A stretch of DNA of 13,289 nucleotides, from NCBI GenBank assembly GCA_035701665.1, contig DASSRQ010000341.1:1-13289 (forward strand). Direction: 5' to 3'. Both the position numbers and the translations under genes were made by a program. Source of the stretch: DASSRQ01 sp035701665. Lineage in GTDB: Bacteria > Vulcanimicrobiota > Vulcanimicrobiia > Vulcanimicrobiales > Vulcanimicrobiaceae. Within the stretch, counting starts at the first letter, position 1. The number at the start of each line of letters is the position of its first letter. Of the stretch, positions 6,059 to 11,861 are shown piece after piece. The notes beneath the pieces were generated by a model. It made no database searches and had not been told where the DNA came from. It worked only from the letters and a program-made list of their open reading frames with translations.

Positions 6059-6064
6059 GAAGGA
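6059..6064 (+). promoter_or_regulatory. Shine-Dalgarno deciding the SufT-type gene start
   Basis: GAAGGA ends ten bases before the ATG at 6075. It favours that ATG over the in-frame GTG at 6057, which would contain the ribosome-binding site inside the coding region. Confidence 0.6.
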
Positions 6065-6074
6065 CCTGGACGAA

Positions 6075-6386
6075 ATGCCGACTGTCGATCAAGTACGCGA
6101 ATCACTCAAAGACGTAAACGACCCCGAACTGAACATCCCAATCCTCGATTTGGGGCTGGTCTACGATATCGTCGCTGAAGGTGAGAACGGAGAACACGTC
6201 ACCGTTGTGATGACCCTCACCTCGCCGATGTGTCCGGTCGGTCCGCTGTTCAAGCAGTCGGTCGAAGACAACGTCAAGTCGATCGACGGCGTCAAGAGCG
6301 TCAAAGTCGACATCACGTTCTCGCCGCCGTGGAATCCCAAAGAGATGGCGACGGACGACGTCAAGGTGATGCTGGGCATTTGGTAG
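6075..6386 (+). CDS. MIP18/SufT-type Fe-S cluster assembly factor (DUF59), 103 aa
   Basis: The protein belongs to the small MIP18/DUF59 family (SufT, PaaD-like), which helps mature iron-sulfur proteins in the cytoplasm. Visible hallmarks are QVRESLKDVNDPELNIPILDLGLVYDI at the N-terminus, the TLTSPMCPVGP segment with the conserved cysteine C53, the amphipathic helix before IDGVKSVKVDI, and the closing FSPPWNPKEM. Length and order match the single-domain family. The chosen start gives the N-terminus normal for the family and has a GAAGGA Shine-Dalgarno. The gene is not inside a suf operon here: the divergent neighbour is an outer-membrane candidate, and the downstream gene is a membrane protein overlapping its last codons. 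I assign the family with confidence but cannot say which Fe-S client it serves. Confidence 0.93.
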   Translation: MPTVDQVRESLKDVNDPELNIPILDLGLVYDIVAEGENGEHVTVVMTLTSPMCPVGPLFKQSVEDNVKSIDGVKSVKVDITFSPPWNPKEMATDDVKVMLGIW

Positions 6387-6673
6387 CACGCCGCATCGGC
6401 TTCGCTGCGTTCGCGGCCGCCGCGCTTGCGGCGGTCGCCGTGCTGACCTACGCGACGGTCATTCATCAATCGTACGGCTGGTATGCGCAGCGGCTGCGCA
6501 TCGGCAGTAGAAACGGCGGAACGTTCCTCGTTTCGCCGCATCGTTTCAACTCGAAGCCGGAGTGCGAATCGGCGCTTACTTCAATGCCGAAGCCGGACGC
6601 GTTCGAACCTTATTTTTGCGGCCGCCTGCGTGACTCCAGCGCTAGGGCCTTGGCTCGGGAAGCCGGCTCATAA
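6380..6673 (+). CDS. Single-pass membrane protein with two conserved-looking Cys, TTG start (97 aa)
   Basis: The frame following the SufT-type gene encodes one clear membrane segment (residues about 6-28, Ala-rich, IGFAAFAAAALAAVAVLTYATVI). After it comes a soluble tail containing GGTFLVSPHRFNSKPECESAL and PDAFEPYFCGRL. C62 and C80 could form a disulfide outside the membrane. I do not recognise the family. The TTG at 6380 overlaps the last seven bases of the upstream gene and has AAGGTGA (6363-6369) ten bases upstream; no ATG is available before residue 69. The overlap implies translational coupling. The last codons overlap the end of the convergent lipoprotein gene by six bases. Support comes from the membrane segment, the Shine-Dalgarno and the operon position; the start is less certain than the frame. 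Confidence 0.65.
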   Translation: MVARRIGFAAFAAAALAAVAVLTYATVIHQSYGWYAQRLRIGSRNGGTFLVSPHRFNSKPECESALTSMPKPDAFEPYFCGRLRDSSARALAREAGS

Positions 6674-8293
6674 GGTCCACGTAGCCGCGTTCCACCCTTC
6701 GCTCACACCGTTGGGCGTGAAGTTCTGCAGATCGGTGCTGAGCGCGTAGCGCCGGCGCTGGTAGTATTGGAAGATCGCCGGGACGTCCGACGCCAGATGT
6801 TTTTGAATCTGAACGTAGTCGGCTTTACGTCGTGCGCGGTCGAAATGTGCGAGCGCATCTTTTTCGAGTGCATCCACCTGCGCGTTGCAGTAGTGCGAGA
6901 TGTTGTTGCCCGCAGGCGGATTCAGGCTGCACATCCATTGGGATGAGTCGTCCGGATCGGCGCCGGAGATCCAGGAGTATTGCCCCAAATCGTACTTACC
7001 GCTGTTGAGAATTCCGCCCATCGCGTTCGTCGCGTAGAGCATTTCGTACGTGTACGTTTTGATAGGTACATCGATACCGACCGCCTTGAGGTCCGACTGC
7101 ACGAGCACACCCATCGAGCGCGCCGTGCCGTTGCCTTGGCCGTAGACGAGCTGCAGCGACAGTTCTTTTCCGTTCTTCGAACGTATGCCGTTTGCGCCGC
7201 GCACCCACCCGGCGGAATCGAGTAACGCTTCCGCCCGCTTCGGGTCGTAACCGTAGTGCGGCACATCTTTGGTGTAGGCCCAATAAAAGTCGGAGAGATC
7301 GGCGCTCGCCGGAATCGCGGTGCCATACGTGAGAGACGAGATAATGCGGTTGTTGTTGATTGCGTATGCAATCGCTTGACGCACGCGCAAATCGTCGAGC
7401 GGCGGATGCGAGAGGTTCATCACGAGCGAGTTATACGACGGGCCGGGCGCAAGCATCGTCGTCACCCCGTTTGCCGGACTTCTGCGAAGATTCTGAAGAT
7501 TCGGCGTTGGGATATCGATAACCAGATCCGAGTCGTGGGAACGCAGCTGCGCTTCCTGCGTATTGCCGTCGGGCACGACATACACGTTGATCTGCGAGAG
7601 CTTCGGCGCGCCGCGGAAATAGTCCGGATTTGCCACAAACTCGATGCGGTCGCCGTGAATCCACCGCGCCACTTTGAACGGACCGGTCCCGATAGGCTGC
7701 TGATTGTACGGAACTTGGTTGATATTCGGATACTGCGCGAGCAGATGTTTCGGCACGACGCGGAACGGATCGTCCGATTCGCCGAAGACCGTATCGACGA
7801 ACGGCGCGAACGGCTGTTTCAAGTGAAAGACCACCGTGTAGGCATCGGGCGTGTCGACCGATCGCACTTGATCGTATCCGCGGCGCTCGACGACGTTGTT
7901 CGCTGGATTCATTACGGCTTGCCATGAGAACTTGACGTCGCCGCTGTCGAACGGTGCACCGTCCTGCCACTTCACGTTGCGGCGCAGATGGTAGGTTACG
8001 GTCAGCCCGTCCTTGCTGACGCCGCCGTTCGCAGGCGTCGGTACCACCGCCGCCAGATCTGGAACGTCATTGCCGTGCGTATCGATCGTGACGAGGCCGT
8101 CGAACGCAAGGCTGTCGACGAAGTTCTCGGCCGTATTAGTCGGCAGCAGCGGGTTGAGTGAGGTCGGCTCAGCGTAGAGTGAGGCGCGAAGCACACCCGG
8201 TGCGCGCGAACGGGTGCCGGTTTGCCCGGACTTGCTGCAGCCTGCGGCGGCTACGAGCAGGCAAAGAAAAGCGGCGGCAAGACGACGGTTCAT
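6668..8293 (-). CDS. Family 5 extracellular solute-binding lipoprotein (peptide/OppA-like), 541 aa
   Basis: A periplasmic or membrane-anchored binding protein of the SBP_bac_5 family, which captures oligopeptides or similar solutes for an ABC importer. The N-terminus is a lipoprotein signal peptide with lipobox AAGC (C19). Family landmarks follow: EPTSLNPLL, FDGLVTID, LAAVVPTP, the signature-like YHLRRNVKWQDGAPFDSGDVKFSWQA, IGTGPFKVARW, VANPDYFRGAPKL, VRQAIAYAIN, YDPKRAEALLDSAGW and the closing FTPNGV. Length is normal. The ATG at 8293 is chosen because it begins the lipoprotein signal and overlaps the thioesterase stop (ATGA); the longer open frame to 8776 is antisense-like noise. No permease or ATPase genes lie nearby, so it is an orphan here. 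Substrate cannot be told from sequence. Confidence 0.95.
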   Translation of the reverse strand: MNRRLAAAFLCLLVAAAGCSKSGQTGTRSRAPGVLRASLYAEPTSLNPLLPTNTAENFVDSLAFDGLVTIDTHGNDVPDLAAVVPTPANGGVSKDGLTVTYHLRRNVKWQDGAPFDSGDVKFSWQAVMNPANNVVERRGYDQVRSVDTPDAYTVVFHLKQPFAPFVDTVFGESDDPFRVVPKHLLAQYPNINQVPYNQQPIGTGPFKVARWIHGDRIEFVANPDYFRGAPKLSQINVYVVPDGNTQEAQLRSHDSDLVIDIPTPNLQNLRRSPANGVTTMLAPGPSYNSLVMNLSHPPLDDLRVRQAIAYAINNNRIISSLTYGTAIPASADLSDFYWAYTKDVPHYGYDPKRAEALLDSAGWVRGANGIRSKNGKELSLQLVYGQGNGTARSMGVLVQSDLKAVGIDVPIKTYTYEMLYATNAMGGILNSGKYDLGQYSWISGADPDDSSQWMCSLNPPAGNNISHYCNAQVDALEKDALAHFDRARRKADYVQIQKHLASDVPAIFQYYQRRRYALSTDLQNFTPNGVSEGWNAATWTL

Positions 8294-8796
8294 GTGCGCT
8301 CCTTCAGTAGTGCGGCGGCCGGTGCGATGGCAAGCGACGACGTCGCGTGAACGATCGTTTTCCCGCGTGCGTCTTTGATCTCGCCCGTGGTGCTGCCCAA
8401 CGTCGTACCGTGATGCAGCACCTCGGCGCGCGCGACCAAACGTTCCGACGAGATGCGTGCCGGACGAAAGAACCGCATCTGCAGATCGATCGTCGTGCAG
8501 GCGAACCCCTTCGGCAGTTTGGTAACGAGCGCGCAGGTCAGCGCCGAATCGACGAGCGTCGCCAGGACGCCGCCGTGCAGCGTGCCCGCCAGGTTCAACA
8601 TAAACGGCTGCGGCTTCATCGCAAACTCGATCCAGCCGTCGCCGAGTGTGCCTTCCTCGATCCCCAAGATCTCGAGGATCGGCGGCAGCGTCACCTCGCG
8701 CCGGCCCATCGCCTCCAGAAAACTGCGGCCATCCATCTCCATCCAACGGGCGCTGATGGGCGCGGGATCGTGCCACTCGGCGTTTAAGATCGGCAT
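8290..8796 (-). CDS. PaaI-type hotdog-fold thioesterase (168 aa)
   Basis: A PaaI/4HBT-type acyl-CoA thioesterase, probably a cytoplasmic homotetramer or dimer of hotdog domains. The signature N-x-A-G-T-L-H-G-G-V-L-A-T-L-V-D is present at about residues 68-83; the Asn, the HGG turn and the Asp are the usual active-site positions. TTIDLQMRFFRPA and the final IVHATSSLAI match the following strands. A non-conserved extension of about 35 residues precedes the domain (WHDPAPISARWMEMDG). The ATG at 8796 is preferred over 8811 because TATGAT ends six bases before it, and 8811 would lie upstream of that -10. Acyl substrate cannot be deduced. The TGA stop overlaps the ATG of the binding-protein gene (ATGA), so the two proteins are translationally coupled, an odd pairing. 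Confidence 0.92.
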   Translation of the reverse strand: MPILNAEWHDPAPISARWMEMDGRSFLEAMGRREVTLPPILEILGIEEGTLGDGWIEFAMKPQPFMLNLAGTLHGGVLATLVDSALTCALVTKLPKGFACTTIDLQMRFFRPARISSERLVARAEVLHHGTTLGSTTGEIKDARGKTIVHATSSLAIAPAAALLKERT

Positions 8797-8802
8797 CGTT
8801 CC

Positions 8803-8808
8803 ATCATA
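8803..8808 (-). promoter_or_regulatory. -10 element TATGAT, six bases before the thioesterase ATG
   Basis: On the minus strand TATGAT (five of six consensus bases) is followed by GGAACG and ATG 8796. The predicted transcription start falls on the ATG. No good -35 was found at 16-18 bases. The intergenic gap is only 32 bases, so this element lies just upstream of the divergent oxygenase gene. Confidence 0.5.
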
Positions 8809-8828
8809 CACGACCCGGAAAGGACCCC

Positions 8829-9650
8829 ATGGAAACCGGCGCAGCCATCGATTTCGAACGTCTGCAGCGCGATCGCGCTTCGATTGAAAGCGCGTTTCAA
8901 ACCGGCGATCCGATCCGGCACGTTGTTATCGACGATTTCCTGGCGAAAGGCGTCGCCGATCGCGCGGCGCAGGCGTTCCCAAAACCGGAAGAGATGCAGA
9001 TCGCGTTTGCCGGCCTGGCCGAGGTCAAGAATGCGGAACAAGCGCTGGAACGGCTCGACCCGGTTTTCACGGCTATCGTCGATGCGCTGCATTCCGCGCA
9101 GTTCGTCGACTGGCTTTCCGCGGTGACGCACATCCCGCAGCTCGCTGCCGACCCGGATTTGCACGGCGGCGGCCTGCATCAGGGTCCGGACGGCAGCTAT
9201 TTGGACGTGCACGCCGACTTCAACATCCATCCGCAGACCGGACTGTACCGGCGGCTCAACGTGCTCGTGTACCTGAACCCGCGCTGGGAACCGCAGTGGC
9301 AGGGATATTTGGAACTGTGGTCGCGCGACATGAAAGAGTGCCGCCAGTATATCGAACCGAAACTCAACCGCTGCGTGATCATGGAGACGCACGATCGCGC
9401 GTATCACGGCTACAAAGAACTCCGCCTGCCCGCAGGCGTTACTCGCAAGTCGGTCGCGTCGTATTATTACTCACCCTCGCGCAGCGAGCAGCAAACCGAA
9501 GAGGGCCACAACACGCTCTTCCAGCTGCGCCCGGAACAGCAGCGCGCGACCGGCGTGCAGCTCTTCTTCCGCCGGCTCATCGCGCTTAGTCCGCCGGCAC
9601 TGCGGCCGGCGGGGCGCATTTTGCGCGATGTGCTGCGTATTCCGAAGTAG
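8829..9650 (+). CDS. 2-oxoglutarate/Fe(II)-dependent oxygenase, prolyl-hydroxylase-like (273 aa)
   Basis: A double-stranded beta-helix dioxygenase of the 2OG-FeII_Oxy type. The metal triad is visible: H128-x-D130 in YLDVHADFNIHP and the distal H193 in AYHGYKELRLP. R206 in TRKSVASYYYS is the likely 2-oxoglutarate anchor. RRLNVLVYLNPRWEPQWQGYLELW between them is the usual strand pair (N-V-L-x-Y-L-N and G-x-L-x-L-W). The first 100 residues (IRHVVIDDFL... DWLSAVTHIPQL) fit the N-terminal helical part, and a basic tail follows the core. Relatives act on proteins, sugars or small molecules, and the substrate cannot be told here. The ATG at 8829 has GGAAAGGA (8817-8824) only four bases upstream, a short but usable spacing. 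It is divergent from the thioesterase gene and ends three bases from the convergent OsmC gene. Confidence 0.93.
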   Translation: METGAAIDFERLQRDRASIESAFQTGDPIRHVVIDDFLAKGVADRAAQAFPKPEEMQIAFAGLAEVKNAEQALERLDPVFTAIVDALHSAQFVDWLSAVTHIPQLAADPDLHGGGLHQGPDGSYLDVHADFNIHPQTGLYRRLNVLVYLNPRWEPQWQGYLELWSRDMKECRQYIEPKLNRCVIMETHDRAYHGYKELRLPAGVTRKSVASYYYSPSRSEQQTEEGHNTLFQLRPEQQRATGVQLFFRRLIALSPPALRPAGRILRDVLRIPK

Positions 9651-9653
9651 CGG

Positions 9654-10091
9654 CTACGCCGAGAGTATCGGCTCGAGTTTGATCTCGAGATTGTTGCGCA
9701 GCGCGTTGGAAACCGGGCAACTCTTCTCGGCTTCTGCCGCGAACTGCTCGAACTCGCTTTGCTTCATCTCGGGAACGGACGCCGTCACTTGCAGCAGCAT
9801 GCGCGTGATCTTGAAACCGGCGCCGACCTTTTCAATGGAACAAGTGGCTCGCGTCTCGACGCTGTTCGCCGTGATGCCTTTACTGCCCAGATACGCGCTT
9901 AGTGCCATGCTATAACACGCGGCGTGCGCGGCGGCGATCAGTTCTTCGGGATTCGTACCTTTCTCGTCGCCGAATCGCGTACCGAAACTGTACGGGACCT
10001 GCGGCAGCGCGCCGCTCGAAAAGTCGATCTTACCGTTTCCGGCCGGGACGCCGCCGGTCCAAACCGCTTCTGCTTTACGTTGAATCGCCAT
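9654..10091 (-). CDS. osmC: OsmC-subfamily thiol peroxidase (145 aa)
   Basis: A cytoplasmic dimeric peroxidase of the OsmC/Ohr family that reduces organic hydroperoxides through two cysteines. C59 in HAACYSMAL and C125 in EKSCPVSNAL fall at the same numbers as the reactive pair known for Escherichia coli OsmC. TRFGDEKGTNPEELIAAAHA contains the conserved R39 and E50 near the active site. N-terminal KAEAVWTG and the length of 145 also fit OsmC better than Ohr. A third cysteine, C84, is not part of the usual pair. The ATG at 10091 has no Shine-Dalgarno; a weak TACCTT six bases upstream (10098-10103) could be a -10 giving a leaderless transcript. It lies on the same strand as the operon to its right but 72 bases beyond it, and converges on the oxygenase gene. 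Confidence 0.95.
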   Translation of the reverse strand: MAIQRKAEAVWTGGVPAGNGKIDFSSGALPQVPYSFGTRFGDEKGTNPEELIAAAHAACYSMALSAYLGSKGITANSVETRATCSIEKVGAGFKITRMLLQVTASVPEMKQSEFEQFAAEAEKSCPVSNALRNNLEIKLEPILSA

Positions 10092-10097
10092 TGCGAA

Positions 10098-10103
10098 AAG
10101 GTA
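10098..10103 (-). promoter_or_regulatory. Weak -10-like element TACCTT before osmC
   Basis: TACCTT keeps only the T, A and final T of the -10 consensus but stands exactly six bases before ATG 10091, like the stronger elements elsewhere in the window. No -35 was found. Taken alone it would not be called. Confidence 0.2.
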
Positions 10104-10163
10104 CGGCAGAGCCGTCCCTTCGCCTAGCGGGCAGCAGCCGGGTTGCTCGTACCGCTCAGCGCT

Positions 10164-10670
10164 TCAATACACGACTCGCGGCGGAGCCGACAAAGGAACC
10201 GTAATGCCGGGAACGCCTCGCAGCGCCCTCGCCACATCATCCGGTCCTCCGGATACCGGCGAGGAAGGGCGAACGCTATAGCGGTCGTCTACGCGAGCAA
10301 AGCCAAGCGAAAACCACGCACTTGAATGATCTGTCAGCGTTATTATGATAGTTGGCGCTGCTTTTAAACAAACATCCAAAATCGTTTGAGTGTCGGCGGC
10401 GACTTGTCCGGTGGCCGCGTACACCTCATATTTCATTTTATAGAACGCGACCTTAACCGGCCCCGGAGCGATATCCGGAAAGACATAGAAACCGCGCGCG
10501 TCGGTCTTTCGCTCGGCGATGAACGCCGGCGATTCAATTGAGACCATCACGTCCGCAAGCGGCTTGCCGCGCTCGTCGGTCACCGTGCCTGCAATGCTTC
10601 CCGTCGTGCCGGCAAAGGCCGGCGATATCGTCAGCACGAGGAAAGCTATTAGAGAAATATATCGCTTCAC
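10164..10670 (-). CDS. Exported carboxypeptidase-regulatory-like domain protein; TonB-receptor-like stub (168 aa)
   Basis: A signal peptide (MKRYISLIAFLVLTISPAFA) is followed by a carboxypeptidase-regulatory-like fold of about 80 residues: GSIAGTVTDERGKPLADVMVSIES, then KTDARGFYVFPDIAPGPVKVAFYKMKYE. In TonB-dependent receptors of diderm bacteria this domain precedes the plug. Here the tail SGGPDDVARALRGVPGIT resembles the start of a plug ('P-x-x-V-x-x-A-L-x-x-V-P-G'), but the protein stops 15 residues later. There is no barrel, which normally needs several hundred residues. It could be a remnant of a receptor or a small stand-alone protein. The GTG start at 10670 overlaps the upstream stop (GTGA), indicating translational coupling to the HAF-repeat gene. 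Downstream of the stop I see no T-rich terminator. Confidence 0.75.
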   Translation of the reverse strand: MKRYISLIAFLVLTISPAFAGTTGSIAGTVTDERGKPLADVMVSIESPAFIAERKTDARGFYVFPDIAPGPVKVAFYKMKYEVYAATGQVAADTQTILDVCLKAAPTIIITLTDHSSAWFSLGFARVDDRYSVRPSSPVSGGPDDVARALRGVPGITVPLSAPPRVVY

Positions 10671-11824
10671 GCGCGAGCGGCTCGCGGACGATTTGAGCCC
10701 TCAACCGGCACCAGCAGCACCGCCTCTTGCACTCCGTCCTTAATGCCTGTCGCCGCAATCTCGCCGCGACGGTTGATTGCGTGAGCGCACAGCAACTGCC
10801 ATCCGCTTTCCGGCGCAACGAGTGCGTTTAAGTCCTGCATTTTTTTCTCGACCCAGCGCACGGCGCGGCCGCCCGAACAGCCCACGATAATGCCGCGGTC
10901 GTTTACACCGTACGCGTAACTATCTTCCGATCCGCGGCCGATATCCGTCATACGGCCCGCGTAGTGCATCCACGCATGACTGTGTCCGTAAACGCGCGTC
11001 CATTTGGGTCCGGACTGCATGCCGGAGTATCCGACGACCGTTCCATCTTCCGCGATTGCCGTTGCATACGTGTCGGGAAACCCGGGAATCGTTCCGAGGT
11101 CTTGCATCGATTGAATCCCTCCGGCAAACGATGCGCGAAACGCGTGAATAACATAGGAGTTCATATCCGGCCCATACATCGGCCGCATCGGACCGTTGAA
11201 ACCGGTGGATTGTTCGCCGGCCTGCACGGTTCCGACGTGCGCTACATCGATGGTCGTGCCGCCGACGACGTTCCCTTCGTTGTCGATCGCCGTCGCGCGT
11301 GTTCCGTTGAACTCGGGGCGGTGTGAGAGCGGCTTTATCTCGAACGAGCTGCCATCCGCATTACGGACGAAACCGCGATACCCGTCGACGCCGACCATGG
11401 TGCCGGCATTGTTGATGCCGTTGACTTCATACGAGCACTGTCCCGATTTCGACTTGTCTAAGAACTCCGTCTTCGACCCGTGAAATGTGACGGCCGTCGC
11501 GAGTTCCAAACCGCTCATCGCGCACGGCATGTAATTGCCGTCGCTTCCGGCTGCCATCCCGCGATCGTTCAGCGTGCTCGCGACGCTCGAATACGGACCA
11601 TCGAGATAAAAGTACTGAATCCCGGCGAATGTTTGGAGCACGCCGCGCCGCCAAATGAACGCTGCCCCGGCGCCATGTCCCGCAACGTCGCCTGCGGCAT
11701 TGATCGCCAGCGCTTCACCGTCGGCGGAATTCGGCGCAATCGCCTCGATCCGGTAAAGCGTTTCCGCGTGCGCGGGCACGGCGGCAGCAAACGCAAGGAT
11801 CGCAAAAAGCGCTGCACTTCTCAT
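10667..11824 (-). CDS. Secreted HAF-repeat protein (385 aa)
   Basis: A signal peptide (residues 1-20, cleavage after AHA) precedes a chain of extracellular HAF-family repeats, probably a beta-propeller-like structure. Repeats of the A-I-N-x-x-G-x-V-V-G type occur near residues 39 (AINAAGDVAG), 84 (LNDRGMAAG), 136 (INNAGTMVG), 179 (AIDNEGNVVG), 256 (AIAEDGTVVG), 306 (GVNDRGIIVG) and 349 (AINRRGEIAATG). HAFRAS and HSHAWMHYAGRMTDIG carry the H-A-F/W plus D-L-G pattern that names the family. The molecular role of HAF repeats is not established. The ATG at 11824 starts the signal peptide and has TAAGG five bases upstream. It lies 37 bases after the beta-lactamase-like gene and overlaps the next gene by GTGA, so the three form an operon. 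Confidence 0.85.
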   Translation of the reverse strand: MRSAALFAILAFAAAVPAHAETLYRIEAIAPNSADGEALAINAAGDVAGHGAGAAFIWRRGVLQTFAGIQYFYLDGPYSSVASTLNDRGMAAGSDGNYMPCAMSGLELATAVTFHGSKTEFLDKSKSGQCSYEVNGINNAGTMVGVDGYRGFVRNADGSSFEIKPLSHRPEFNGTRATAIDNEGNVVGGTTIDVAHVGTVQAGEQSTGFNGPMRPMYGPDMNSYVIHAFRASFAGGIQSMQDLGTIPGFPDTYATAIAEDGTVVGYSGMQSGPKWTRVYGHSHAWMHYAGRMTDIGRGSEDSYAYGVNDRGIIVGCSGGRAVRWVEKKMQDLNALVAPESGWQLLCAHAINRRGEIAATGIKDGVQEAVLLVPVEGSNRPRAARA

Positions 11825-11861
11825 GTCCGCCTTAGCGGATAGAACTCCGCTCTTGTGACCG

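Noticed and set aside
8294..8776. N-terminal extension of the binding-protein frame by about 160 codons
   Set aside because: The extension overlaps the thioesterase out of frame. The true N-terminus is the lipoprotein signal peptide at 8293.
10092..10163. Terminator or small RNA between osmC and the TonB-like stub
   Set aside because: The 72 bases contain GC-rich inverted patches but no stem followed by a T-run on either strand, and no promoter-like pair besides the weak TACCTT.
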